Shown here piece by piece: positions 1 through 8,040 of a stretch of 17,991 bases of DNA; the stretch's first letter is position 1, and each line of letters begins with the position of its first letter. The stretch comes from JACKNG01 sp040904625 (GTDB taxonomy: Bacteria; Pseudomonadota; Gammaproteobacteria; Ga0077536). The notes beneath the pieces are model-generated. The model saw only the letters and a program-made list of their open reading frames with translations, was not told the origin of the DNA and did no database searches. The position numbers and the translations under genes are program-made. Where the stretch lies: assembly GCA_040904625.1 (NCBI GenBank), contig JBBDTC010000300.1:1-17991 (forward strand). The letters are read 5' to 3'.

Positions 1-165
1 GTTTGCGCGCAGATCGGCGGCCGCAGCAGGATGGGTGTGAGAAATGCGGGCTAGGGAAGTTCTGCAAGAGTGCGCGAGCAAGCGGGTGCCGCGTGCCGCG
101 ACCGCGCGCCTGCCGGACGATGGCGGCGCAACCCGCTGTAACCACATACCCGAAGCCCGCGCTGG
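1..165. other. Gene-free leader upstream of pilD
   Basis: No reading frame here resembles a known protein. In particular, the end of pilC, which often precedes pilD, is not present. The stretch is GC-rich with short iterations of GCGTGCCGCG type. The one recognisable item is the repeat-end-like block at 55-80, described separately. I see no convincing promoter for pilD, whose start at 166 has only a weak ribosome binding site. Confidence 0.5.
55..80 (+). repeat. Diverged copy of the inner repeat end
   Basis: This 26-bp block matches the minus-strand end of the 7858-8000 element at 22 of 26 positions when read from 8000 leftward. The differences are at block positions 5, 6, 14 and 19. It keeps the core TCTGCAA and the GCGAGCA that follows. 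It is preceded by CTAG (51-54), comparable to the TTAG before the element's other end at 7858. No matching inverted partner lies within the following 200 bp, so it would be a solo end or decayed remnant. It could be a chance match, although the length and the shared flank argue against this. Confidence 0.45.
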
Positions 166-1068
166 ATGCACGATTCGCTCTCCCTCCCCCTCATAGAACC
201 CTGGCTGCTCGTCACCCTGATGGTGGTGTTGGGGCTGCTCGTCGGCAGCTTCCTGAATGTTGTCGTCCATCGCCTGCCGTTGATGATGGAGCGGGAATGG
301 CGCTCCGAGTGCCGCCATCTGCTCGATATCGACGATAACGGCGAGGACGAGGCTTTCGATCTCGTCCGGCCGCGATCACGCTGCCCGTCTTGCGCGAAGC
401 CGATCGCGGCCTGGGACAACGTGCCCGTGTTGAGTTACCTGCTGCTCGGCGGCAAATGCCGTCATTGCCGCACGCCCATCTCTTTCCGCTATCCGCTCGT
501 CGAGGGTGTCAGCGCAGCGACCAGCGGATTCGCGGCCTGGCACTTCGGGCTCGCCGACGGCGCCCCGACCCTGCTCACCATCGTGCAGGCCGTCGCGGCC
601 GCCGTATTCGGCTGGTATCTCATCGTCCTCGCCTTGATCGATCTCGATACCAAACTGTTGCCGGACAGCCTGACCCAGGCCCTGCTCTGGCTGGGCCTGC
701 TGGCGGGCTTCCACGGCCTGTTCGCGCCGGATCTCGAGAGTGCGGTGCTCGGCGCCGTTTTCGGCTACGGCAGCCTGTGGTCGGTCTACTGGCTGTTCAA
801 GCTCGTGACTGGGAAGGAAGGCATGGGCTATGGCGATTTCAAGCTGTTGGCCGCGCTCGGCGCATGGCTGGGCTGGCAGTCCTTGCCGGTGCTGATCCTC
901 TTGTCATCGGCGGTCGGTGCGGTGGTGGGGATCGGGATGATGGTCAGCGGCCTGGTCAAGCGTTCGGAGCCGATCCCCTTCGGCCCCTACCTCGCCATGG
1001 CCGGCTACATCGCTCTCTACTGGCGCGAGCCACTGGCGGCCCTGTTCGGTCCGGGGCGTGTTTTGTGA
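166..1068 (+). CDS. pilD: Type IV prepilin leader peptidase/N-methyltransferase PilD
   Basis: This is a bifunctional inner-membrane enzyme that cleaves the leader of type IV pilins and type II secretion pseudopilins and then N-methylates the new first residue. The 300-residue protein begins with a membrane segment (about 13-33) ending in GSFLNVVVHRLP. A cytoplasmic domain follows with two CXXC pairs, C73/C76 and C98/C101, typical of the zinc-binding long PilD form. The aspartyl protease residues sit in LIDLDTKLLPD (158-168) and GYGDFK (D224), and several hydrophobic segments follow up to 290. Length is slightly above the usual 285-290. pilB and pilC, its common neighbours, are absent upstream within the window. 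coaE follows after 70 bp, as in many gammaproteobacteria. The start at 166 gives a normal N-terminus but has no strong ribosome binding site. Confidence 0.95.
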   Translation: MHDSLSLPLIEPWLLVTLMVVLGLLVGSFLNVVVHRLPLMMEREWRSECRHLLDIDDNGEDEAFDLVRPRSRCPSCAKPIAAWDNVPVLSYLLLGGKCRHCRTPISFRYPLVEGVSAATSGFAAWHFGLADGAPTLLTIVQAVAAAVFGWYLIVLALIDLDTKLLPDSLTQALLWLGLLAGFHGLFAPDLESAVLGAVFGYGSLWSVYWLFKLVTGKEGMGYGDFKLLAALGAWLGWQSLPVLILLSSAVGAVVGIGMMVSGLVKRSEPIPFGPYLAMAGYIALYWREPLAALFGPGRVL

Positions 1069-1138
1069 TGCGCTCGGCAACTTCGTCGGCGACGCGGGAA
1101 CTCGCGGTCGCGGGCGGCGCTCGGAACCGTTCAGACCC

Positions 1139-1777
1139 ATGATTTCGACCTTCGTCATCGCCGTAACCGGCGGCATCGGCTCCGGCAAGAGTACCGTCTG
1201 CAAGCTGTTCGAGCAGCGCCACGGCGTCCCCGTGATCGACGCCGATGTCATCGCCAGAGAGGTGGTGGAACCGGGAGAGCCGGCTCTGGATCTCCTGGTC
1301 GTGCGCTTCGGACAGGACATCCTGGCCGCCGACGGCACGCTGGACCGCGCCGCGCTCAAGCGCCGGGTATTCGCCGACGAGGCCGAGCGCCGCGCGCTCG
1401 AAACAATCCTCCATCCGCGGATCCGCCGGCGCATGGACGAGCGGTTGGCGGCGATACGGACGCCCTATTGCCTGCTTGGCATCCCGCTGCTGACCGCAGA
1501 CAGTCGGCACGACAACGTCGATCGCATCCTGGTCGTCGACTGCCCCGAAGAGGTCCAGATCGCCCGGGTCCGGCAACGGGACGATTTGACAGAGGCGGAA
1601 GTGATCGCAATCATGCGGACCCAAGCGTCCCGCGCGTCACGTCGTGCGCTCGCCGACGATATCGTCATGAACAACGGCAGCGAAGCGGATTTGATCGATC
1701 GTATCGATAAACTTCACGAAATCTATCTCGGACTCGCGCGCGAAAAAGCATCCGGACAGGCTGCGCGTGGGCACTGA
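1139..1777 (+). CDS. coaE: Dephospho-CoA kinase
   Basis: CoaE phosphorylates the 3'-hydroxyl of dephospho-CoA with ATP, the last step of coenzyme A synthesis, in the cytoplasm. The P-loop GGIGSGKST lies at residues 10-18. It is followed by the VIDADVIAREVVEPG segment that contacts dephospho-CoA and by the lid-like stretch around the HPRIRR motif. From the ATG at 1139 the protein is 212 residues, close to the usual 200-210, and starts four residues before the first beta strand. An upstream in-frame GTG at 1058, overlapping the end of pilD, would add 27 arginine- and glycine-rich residues that do not fit the family. No strong ribosome binding site precedes 1139, so the start is chosen on homology. 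The 3' end overlaps zapD by 11 bp, suggesting coupled translation. Confidence 0.93.
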   Translation: MISTFVIAVTGGIGSGKSTVCKLFEQRHGVPVIDADVIAREVVEPGEPALDLLVVRFGQDILAADGTLDRAALKRRVFADEAERRALETILHPRIRRRMDERLAAIRTPYCLLGIPLLTADSRHDNVDRILVVDCPEEVQIARVRQRDDLTEAEVIAIMRTQASRASRRALADDIVMNNGSEADLIDRIDKLHEIYLGLAREKASGQAARGH

Positions 1778-2582
1778 TCAGACGAGCAGACAGGCGAGTC
1801 TGTTTCCGACCACGGATCAGTCCGTCGTCTACGAACAGCCTCTCAACGAGCGCATCCGCAATTGCCTGCGCCTCGAGCACCTCTTCCTCGGCATCGAAAC
1901 CGGTATCGCGGCCGGCGGCGAATGGGAGGCCCGCGGCGCGCTCGGGCGCATGCTCGAAGTCTGCGATTTCCTGTCGCGGACCGACATCAAGGGCGAACTG
2001 ACCAAGGAACTCGAGCGCGATATCGGCGTTTTCAACGGGCTGCGCGACAATCCCGGTGTCGATCCGGTCGCTCTGGACAAGACGGTTGCGATGATCTCGG
2101 ACGTGCTCGGGCAACTGAAAAGGCCCGAGTACCAGCCCGGTTCGCGCCTGCGCAGTGACGAGCTCGCCAATCAGGTACGCCAACGTATCGCCATCCCCGG
2201 GGGCACGTGCTCGTTCGACGTCCCGGCGTTGCATTTCTGGCTGCACTCCGACCCCGCATTGCGCACCGCCAATCTCAATCATTGGATGCAGGATTTGCGC
2301 ACGGTCGAGAAGGCGACACGGACCATTCTCAAACTCATTCGGGACAGCACCAACCCGCGTATGGTCACCGCCAGCGCGGGCTTCTATCAGCAGCATGTGG
2401 AAGCGGGGACGCCCTGCCAGATCGTGCGCGTCGTGGTGCCGTCAGACCTGCAGACCTACCCCGAAATCAGCGGCGGCAAACACCGCTTTACGGTGCGCTT
2501 CTACGTCCAGAAATCGACCGGAACCCGCGCGGGACAAAGCCCGGACGATGTTCGCTTCGAACTGCAGTGTTGCGGGATTTGA
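1767..2582 (+). CDS. zapD: Cell division protein ZapD (FtsZ cross-linker)
   Basis: ZapD (DUF1342) is a cytoplasmic protein that bundles FtsZ filaments through the conserved FtsZ C-terminal tail, stabilising the Z ring. Family hallmarks visible are VVYEQPLNERIRNCLRLEHL near residues 21-40, the SAGFYQQ segment, the basic SGGKHRFTVRFY block near the end, and the terminal FELQCC, which resembles the usual FELxCC ending. At 271 residues it is a little longer than the enteric protein because of about 18 extra N-terminal residues. The start is a GTG inside coaE. I see no better start, as the next methionine lies deep in the fold. yacG, which usually follows zapD before mutT, is missing: only 49 bp separate zapD from the convergent Nudix gene. 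Its target FtsZ is encoded 8 kb away. Confidence 0.92.
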   Translation: MGTDQTSRQASLFPTTDQSVVYEQPLNERIRNCLRLEHLFLGIETGIAAGGEWEARGALGRMLEVCDFLSRTDIKGELTKELERDIGVFNGLRDNPGVDPVALDKTVAMISDVLGQLKRPEYQPGSRLRSDELANQVRQRIAIPGGTCSFDVPALHFWLHSDPALRTANLNHWMQDLRTVEKATRTILKLIRDSTNPRMVTASAGFYQQHVEAGTPCQIVRVVVPSDLQTYPEISGGKHRFTVRFYVQKSTGTRAGQSPDDVRFELQCCGI

Positions 2583-2606
2583 GCGTCCGCGCAACGCCGG
2601 CTGACG

Positions 2607-2630
2607 AGCCCGGCAGCGCTCGCACGGGCT
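2607..2630. terminator. Possible shared hairpin between convergent genes
   Basis: The arms AGCCCG (2607-2612) and CGGGCT (2625-2630) form a 6-bp GC-rich stem with a 12-nt loop that itself contains the palindrome AGCGCT. It lies between the stops of zapD and the convergent mutT-like gene, where a bidirectional terminator would be expected. There is no clear T tract on either side, so intrinsic termination is uncertain. Confidence 0.25.
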
Positions 2631-2631
2631 G

Positions 2632-3690
2632 TTACGGTGCGGCAAGCTTCGACGCACGGTCGAGGTGATGGGCGGCGTCAGCGATAGAGGTACGACACGC
2701 CGCGATTACGGCCGCCGGGTGTGCAGCGTCCCACAAGCCGCTCGACATGGCAATTCCCTGGAATCCGGCACGGCGGGCCGCCCCGACGTCGACGGCGCCT
2801 ACTCTGCCTGACGCAAAGACCGGGCAACTCGCCTGCCGGGCGCGGCTGTCCGAGCCGGCCGAGCCGAGTGCCGCCATGACGGCATCGAACGTGGATGCGC
2901 CGGCCGTGGTGAGACAGGCGAAATCGACGCCGATCGTTCGCGCATGCCGCAGCTCGTCGGGCCGGTCACAGCAGGCACTGAGCAAACGCTGACGGCTGCA
3001 CGGTCGTTGCCGCAGGCGACGCAGCGCGGCTGCGGACAGATGCAGCCCGGCGCCTGGCACGTCCGCTGTGGTCTCGATGGCACTGTCGAGCGTCAGTCGC
3101 GTGCCATGCTGCCGGCACAGTTCGGCCGCCCGCTGCGCTGCCTCCGTGGCGCGACGCCCGCCGCCGCATCGCGACACCATGCAGACCAGGTCAACGCCGC
3201 TGGCGAGACAGGCCTCGAGCCGCGGCAGAAAGGTGTCATCGTCATCCTCAACGTGCTCGGCAATCAAGGCCACGCTGGGTAAACGAACCGCGCTTACGAT
3301 CGGCAGATTCGCCGCCGGGAAAGCGTAGCTCGACAGCGACTCCGCAGCGACCCAACGGATACTCTGGCCTTCCTGCCCGCGAGGCTCACCGGCCCAGTCG
3401 AGCACCTCGAGCACGTTCAGACAGACATATTTGTCCGGATAGGCGTGCCACACACGGATCAACGGCAGCGTACGACGCACGACGATGCCGAGTTCTTCAG
3501 CCAGCTCGCGCGCCAGCGCGTCGACGGTACACTCGTCACCCTCCACCTTGCCGCCGGGAAACTCCCACAAACCGCCCTGGTGCTTGTGGCGCGGACGCAA
3601 ACTGATCAGCACGGCTCCATCCGGACGCCTGACTACGCCGGCGACCACGGCCAATGCGCCGCCGGCGTGCACGGAACCTGAATCAGACAT
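2632..3690 (-). CDS. mutT: Nudix hydrolase (MutT-like) fused to a degenerate ThiE/TenI-like domain
   Basis: The N-terminal domain (about 8-130) is a MutT-type Nudix hydrolase expected to sanitise 8-oxo-dGTP and prevent A:T to C:G transversions. The Nudix box spans residues 47-69 and ends in RELAEELGI, with the R61-E62 and E65-E66 metal ligands intact. The segment before it, GGLWEFPGG, is standard. Residues about 135-320 resemble the ThiE/TenI barrel fused to MutT in pseudomonads, visible at GLHLSAAAL, the SACCDRPDEL strand, GVDFACLTT and QGIAMSSGLW. The residues that make thiamine phosphate synthase active are not recognisable. About 32 residues extend past the usual GLW end. The ATG at 3690 is preceded by GGGAG (3696-3700). 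An upstream in-frame ATG at 3804 would overlap argJ and lacks Nudix homology. The gene lies 56 bp after argJ in the secA-argJ-mutT string. Confidence 0.88.
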   Translation of the reverse strand: MSDSGSVHAGGALAVVAGVVRRPDGAVLISLRPRHKHQGGLWEFPGGKVEGDECTVDALARELAEELGIVVRRTLPLIRVWHAYPDKYVCLNVLEVLDWAGEPRGQEGQSIRWVAAESLSSYAFPAANLPIVSAVRLPSVALIAEHVEDDDDTFLPRLEACLASGVDLVCMVSRCGGGRRATEAAQRAAELCRQHGTRLTLDSAIETTADVPGAGLHLSAAALRRLRQRPCSRQRLLSACCDRPDELRHARTIGVDFACLTTAGASTFDAVMAALGSAGSDSRARQASCPVFASGRVGAVDVGAARRAGFQGIAMSSGLWDAAHPAAVIAACRTSIADAAHHLDRASKLAAP

Positions 3691-3746
3691 CAAGGCTCCC
3701 GAACACGAAGGCGTTCCGGCCGGCAAGGCGATCGCGTGCGGGCGGA

Positions 3747-4991
3747 TCAACTCCGATATTCGGCATTGATTTTGACGTAGTCGTAGGACAGATCGCAGGT
3801 CCACACCGTCAGCGACTCGCTACCGCGACCGATACGAATCGCTATATCTATGGCGACCTCGCGCATGACCCGTGCCACTGCCGCCTCATCGTAATCCGGT
3901 ACCGGCTGCCCACCGCGTACGATCGGGCACGGCCCGATGTCGATATCGACCTCTTCGATGGCGAGATGCTGGGCGCCGGCGCGGCCGACGGCAGCGAGAA
4001 TCCTGCCCCAATTGGGGTCGCTCGCGAACAATGCCGTCTTCACCAACGGCGATTCAGCCACGGCGTAGGCGACCTTGGCGCAGTCATCGGCGGCGATACC
4101 GCCCCGTACCGCGACGCTCACGAACTTGGTCGCCCCCTCGCCGTCGCGAATGATGTCTTTGGCCAGCTCGGCGCAGACGTCATCGAGGGCCTCGAGCAGG
4201 CTCACGTAGTTCGCATCGCCGCTGTCGGCCATCGGGCGATTGCCGGCGGCGCCGCTGGCAATCAGCGCGAAGGCATCGTTGGTCGAGGTGTCACCATCGA
4301 CTGTAATGGCATTGAAACTCCTTGCCGCGGCGGCAGCGGCAAGTTCGCGCAGCGCGGGCAGTTCAACCGCGGCATCGGTCGCGACGAAGGCCAGCATGGT
4401 CGCCATGTTCGGCTTGATCATGCCGCTGCCTTTGGTCATGCCGGTAACGGTGAACTCGTGATCGCCGCTGCGGACGCGGGCGCTGCGCAGCTTGATGCGG
4501 GTATCGGTCGTCAGTATCGCCGCCGCCGCCTCGGCCCAGGCGTCACCACGCAGGCCCGCCATCAGCGCCGGCACCTGTGCGGCGAGGCGGCCGGCATCGA
4601 GCTGCTGGCCGATGACTCCGGTGGAATACGGCAGGACCGATTCAGTGTCGCAGCCGGCCGCTCGCGCCACCGCGGCGCAGATTTCTACAGCGGCTTTCTC
4701 GCCCTGTAGGCCGGTGCCCGCATTGGCGTTACCGGCATTGATGACGAGATAGCGCGCCGGTGCCCGGGCAAGGTGACGCCGTGCCACGACGACCGGTGCG
4801 GCACTGAAGCGGTTGGTCGTGAACAGGCAATGGGTGTTGCCTGTTGCCGCCACCTCGATCAGGCACAGGTCGTCGCGGTTCTTGTAGCGCTGGCCGCTCG
4901 CTGCGGCGGCCAGCCGCACACCGGCGACCGGCAGGGCCAGCGCACTCGGGCTCACCGCCCCCGACTTCGATGCGTCAGTTGAGCTGGCCAT
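3747..4991 (-). CDS. argJ: Bifunctional ornithine acetyltransferase/N-acetylglutamate synthase
   Basis: ArgJ transfers the acetyl group from N-acetylornithine to glutamate, running the cyclic arginine pathway. Bifunctional forms also acetylate glutamate with acetyl-CoA. The precursor cuts itself into alpha and beta chains before a threonine nucleophile. That site is clear here as KGSGMIKPNMATML, with T198 as the new N-terminus. Other family marks are TTNRFSAAPV (58-67), VINAGNANAGTG (83-94), SDPNWGRIL, and the C-terminal WTCDLSYDYVKINAEYRS. From the ATG at 4991 the protein has 414 residues, near the usual 405. The frame stays open to 5210, but those residues lie within secA and have no family resemblance. 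The first 17 bp overlap the end of secA, so translation is probably coupled. Whether it is mono- or bifunctional cannot be read from sequence alone. Confidence 0.95.
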   Translation of the reverse strand: MASSTDASKSGAVSPSALALPVAGVRLAAAASGQRYKNRDDLCLIEVAATGNTHCLFTTNRFSAAPVVVARRHLARAPARYLVINAGNANAGTGLQGEKAAVEICAAVARAAGCDTESVLPYSTGVIGQQLDAGRLAAQVPALMAGLRGDAWAEAAAAILTTDTRIKLRSARVRSGDHEFTVTGMTKGSGMIKPNMATMLAFVATDAAVELPALRELAAAAAARSFNAITVDGDTSTNDAFALIASGAAGNRPMADSGDANYVSLLEALDDVCAELAKDIIRDGEGATKFVSVAVRGGIAADDCAKVAYAVAESPLVKTALFASDPNWGRILAAVGRAGAQHLAIEEVDIDIGPCPIVRGGQPVPDYDEAAVARVMREVAIDIAIRIGRGSESLTVWTCDLSYDYVKINAEYRS

Positions 4992-7722
4992 GGCATTGCT
5001 TGTATTTCTTGCCGGAGCCACAGGGGCAGGGTTCGTTGCGCCCGACTTTGCGGCCATCGCGCACGAAGGGCGCGCGCTGCGGCGCGGGCGCACGGCGCGA
5101 GCCGGCCGCTGCAGGCGCGGCGGCCGGTTCGGGTTCCACTTCGCTGGCCGCGGACTGGTACTGGTAATCCTGCTCCGAGGCGCGATTCTGCACTTCCACA
5201 GCGGCGACATCTTCCTTGGCGCGGACCTCCACCTTGGACAGAACGCCGATCAAATCGCGCGTGATCTCGCCCAGCATGCGCTCGAACATTTCGAATGCTT
5301 CGCGCTTGTATTCCTGCTTGGGGTTCTTCTGCGCGAATCCGCGCAGATGAATGCCCTGCCGTAAGTGATCCATCGCCGCGAGGTGTTCTTTCCAATGCGT
5401 ATCGAGAACCTGCAGCATGACCGCCTTCTCGAAGTTACGCATGACCTCGGCTCCCGCCAGGGCCTCCTTCTCAGCGTAGCTTTCCTCCACCCGTGCCAAT
5501 ACACGCCGGCGCAGCTCCTCATCGTCGAATTCCTGTTCTCGTTGCAGCCACTCGGCGATTTCGATCTCGATCGCGAACTCCTGCTGCAGTGCCGCCTCCA
5601 GGCCGCTGACGTTCCAGGCCTCCTCGATGCTACCCGGGGGCATGTAGGTATCGATCAGATCGTTGACCACATCATGGCGGATACCGCGGATATTCTCCGA
5701 GATATCCTCGGCTTCCATCAGATCACGGCGCTGCTCGTAGACATGCTTGCGCTGATCGTTGGCGACGTCGTCGAACTCGAGCAGCTGCTTGCGAATGTCG
5801 AAGTTTCGTCCTTCGACCTTACGCTGGGCGTTTTCGATCGCGCGTGTTACCAGCGGGTGCTCGATCGCCTCCCCTTCCTCCATACCGAGTTTCTGCATCA
5901 GCGCGCCGACGCGTTCGGACGCGAAGATGCGCATGAGGTTGTCTTCGAGTGACAGATAGAAGCGACTCGAGCCGGGGTCGCCCTGGCGCCCGGCTCGTCC
6001 GCGCAGCTGATTGTCGATGCGGCGCGATTCATGGCGCTCGGTGCCGACGATATGCAGCCCGCCGGCGGCCAACACCTGATCGTGCCGTTCCTGCCAGGCG
6101 GTGGTCAGTGCGGCGACCGTCGCTTCGTCGGCGCCGGGGTGTTCGGCGAGTTCGGCTTCGAGATTGCCGCCGAGCACGATATCGGTACCACGGCCGGCCA
6201 TATTGGTCGCCACGGTGATTGCACCCGGACGCCCGGCGTTGGCAATGATATGGGCTTCCTTTTCATGGAACTTGGCGTTCAACACGCGGTGCTCGATACC
6301 TTCCTTATTGAGCAGCCCAGAAAGGTATTCAGAGGTTTCGATCGATGCGGTACCGACCAGCACCGGCTGTCCGCGGGCCACGCAGTCCTGGATGTCCTCG
6401 ATGATCGCCGCGAACTTTTCGGCCGCCGTGAGATAGACCAGGTCACCTCGATCCTCGCGGATCATCGGCTTGTGTGTCGGAATCACGACCACCTCGAGCC
6501 CGTAAATCTCCTGGAATTCGTAAGCCTCGGTGTCCGCCGTGCCGGTCATACCCGACAGCTTCTCGTAGAGACGGAAGTAATTCTGGTAGGTGATCGACGC
6601 GAGCGTCTGATTCTCCTGCTGGATCGCAACCTGCTCCTTGGCTTCGACGGCCTGATGCAGGCCCTCGGACCAGCGTCGCCCGGGCATGGTACGGCCGGTG
6701 AACTCATCGACAATCACGATCTCGCCGTCCTTGACGACGTAATCGACGTTGCGCTGGAACAGCGCGTGCGCTCGCACCGCGGCGTAGACGTGGTGCATCA
6801 GCGAGATATTCGCGGCGCTGTACAGGCTGTCGCCCGGGGCCAGCAGTCCGGCCTCGCTCAGCAAGTGCTCGACGCGCACGTGTCCGTCTTCAGTGAGAAA
6901 CACCTGCCGGGCCTTTTCGTCGACCGTGTAGTCGCCAGGTCCGTCTTCCTCCTGCTGCCGTGTGAGCTTCGGCATCAGGGCATCGATGCGCGCGTAGAGT
7001 TCGCTGCGATCGTCGGCAGGTCCGGAGATGATCAGCGGCGTGCGCGCTTCGTCGATCAGAATGGAGTCGACCTCGTCGACGACCGCGTAGGCCAGATCGC
7101 GCTGCACACGCTGATCGGGATGAAAGGCCATGTTGTCACGGAGATAATCGAAGCCGAACTCGTTGTTCGTACCGTAGGTGATTGCGCATTCGTAAGAGCG
7201 CTTGCGATCGGTGTGGTTCATGCCGCCGAGCACGACGCCGACGGACATATCCAAGGCATTGTAGATTTTCCCCATCCACTCGGCATCGCGCCGCGCCAGA
7301 TAGTCGTTGACGGTGATGACGTGGACGGATTTCCCCGACAGCGCATTCAGGTAGGCCGGCAAGGTGGCGACCAGTGTCTTGCCCTCGCCGGTGCGCATCT
7401 CGGCAATCTTGCCGTCATGGAGCACCATTCCCCCGATCAACTGGACGTCGAAATGACGCATGCCGAGGACACGCTTGCCGGTTTCACGCACAACGGCGAA
7501 AGCTTCGGGCAACAATTGTTCGAGCGTCTCGCCGTCACGATAACGTTGGCGGAATTCGGCGGTCTTCGCGCGCAGGGCGTCATCGGTCAGTTCCGCGATC
7601 ACGGGCTCCAGCGCATTGATCTCGGCGACGTTCTTGTGCATCCGCTTGAGCAGACGTTGGTTACGGCTGCCGAAGACGGCCTGGATCAGGCGGGCAGGTA
7701 GAGACTTGGAACTTGCGGCCAT
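4975..7722 (-). CDS. secA: Preprotein translocase ATPase SecA
   Basis: SecA is the motor that drives unfolded preproteins through SecYEG. The 915-residue protein has the complete architecture. Walker A is MRTGEGKT (109-116) and the DEAD-type Walker B is VDEVDSILIDEA (215-226). The preprotein-binding domain follows, then the second nucleotide-binding fold with NMAGRGTDIVLGG, the helical scaffold, and an Ala/Pro/Glu-rich linker (about 850-890). The protein ends in a SEC-C zinc motif with C899, C901, C910 and H911 for SecB and phospholipid contact. The start at 7722 gives the usual N-terminal amphipathic segment and has a weak GAAAG upstream. No secM lies upstream. The preceding co-directional gene is an M23 peptidase, separated by a repeat-filled gap of 438 bp. 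argJ overlaps its 3' end. Confidence 0.98.
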   Translation of the reverse strand: MAASSKSLPARLIQAVFGSRNQRLLKRMHKNVAEINALEPVIAELTDDALRAKTAEFRQRYRDGETLEQLLPEAFAVVRETGKRVLGMRHFDVQLIGGMVLHDGKIAEMRTGEGKTLVATLPAYLNALSGKSVHVITVNDYLARRDAEWMGKIYNALDMSVGVVLGGMNHTDRKRSYECAITYGTNNEFGFDYLRDNMAFHPDQRVQRDLAYAVVDEVDSILIDEARTPLIISGPADDRSELYARIDALMPKLTRQQEEDGPGDYTVDEKARQVFLTEDGHVRVEHLLSEAGLLAPGDSLYSAANISLMHHVYAAVRAHALFQRNVDYVVKDGEIVIVDEFTGRTMPGRRWSEGLHQAVEAKEQVAIQQENQTLASITYQNYFRLYEKLSGMTGTADTEAYEFQEIYGLEVVVIPTHKPMIREDRGDLVYLTAAEKFAAIIEDIQDCVARGQPVLVGTASIETSEYLSGLLNKEGIEHRVLNAKFHEKEAHIIANAGRPGAITVATNMAGRGTDIVLGGNLEAELAEHPGADEATVAALTTAWQERHDQVLAAGGLHIVGTERHESRRIDNQLRGRAGRQGDPGSSRFYLSLEDNLMRIFASERVGALMQKLGMEEGEAIEHPLVTRAIENAQRKVEGRNFDIRKQLLEFDDVANDQRKHVYEQRRDLMEAEDISENIRGIRHDVVNDLIDTYMPPGSIEEAWNVSGLEAALQQEFAIEIEIAEWLQREQEFDDEELRRRVLARVEESYAEKEALAGAEVMRNFEKAVMLQVLDTHWKEHLAAMDHLRQGIHLRGFAQKNPKQEYKREAFEMFERMLGEITRDLIGVLSKVEVRAKEDVAAVEVQNRASEQDYQYQSAASEVEPEPAAAPAAAGSRRAPAPQRAPFVRDGRKVGRNEPCPCGSGKKYKQCHGQLN

Positions 7723-7787
7723 GGAGCTTTCGAGAGATTCTGCTGGGACGGGTTCGGCGAGGGGGGCGCCCTTTCGCTCAATCGCGC

Positions 7788-7793
7788 ATTCTA
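7788..7793 (-). promoter_or_regulatory. Candidate -10 box for secA at the edge of the repeat element
   Basis: Read on the minus strand, TAGAAT lies 65 bp upstream of the secA start and matches five of six bases of TATAAT. No good -35 lies 16-18 bp upstream; TTCGTC at 18 bp is the nearest. The spacer is occupied by the perfect palindrome AGTCCG-A-CGGACT (7796-7808), which is part of the repeat arm but could also bind a regulator. The box straddles the junction between the repeat (CTAG) and flanking DNA (AAT). Confidence 0.25.
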
Positions 7794-7857
7794 GCAGTCC
7801 GTCGGACTTGGGACGAATCTACTGCGGCGGTGCCCTAAGAACCCTGACCAAAATTAG

Positions 7858-8000
7858 GGAATCTCTGCAAAAGTGGCTGCGCCGCCCGTTGGCTGTGTTG
7901 CGCGGTCTTCTGCGGTGCTCATTTATTCCGCATAAACTGCGCTCCTCGAAGCCCGCGCGCCTTGCCCCCAGGCATGCTCGCTCACTTTTGCAGAGATTCC
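7858..8000. mobile_element. Inner 143-bp element with perfect 18-bp terminal inverted repeats
   Basis: The ends GGAATCTCTGCAAAAGTG (7858-7875) and its exact reverse complement (7983-8000) bound the element. It is flanked by TTA on both sides (7854-7856, one base out from the left end, and 8001-8003), a possible target duplication with TTAG against TTAT. The interior contains the small hairpin TTTAT-TCCGC-ATAAA (7922-7936) within a GC-rich palindromic stretch. It encodes nothing. A diverged copy of one end lies at 55-80. Confidence 0.6.
7897..7965. repeat. Hairpin module A, bounded by GTTGCGC and CGCGCCTTGC
   Basis: GTTGCGC (7897-7903) and CGCGCCTTGC (7956-7965) bound a stretch centred on the stem TTTAT/ATAAA. 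The same two boundary motifs in the same order bound a second module at 8041-8090. The two modules therefore look like members of one repeat family with different central loops. Confidence 0.45.
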
Positions 8001-8040
8001 TTATCTTTACATTCGGCTGCCCCTGAGCGGCCGCTGCGGC

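Noticed and set aside
3..338. Cysteine-containing 111-residue frame at the left edge
   Set aside because: It overlaps the start of pilD in another frame, has no domain, and its apparent CEKCGLGKFC motif falls in gene-free DNA with a repeat fragment.
6031..7701. 556-residue open frame on the plus strand opposite secA
   Set aside because: It is antisense to a clear SecA, has no recognisable domain, and is expected from high-GC codon usage leaving the opposite frame open. The same applies to the long plus-strand frames opposite argJ, ftsQ and murB.
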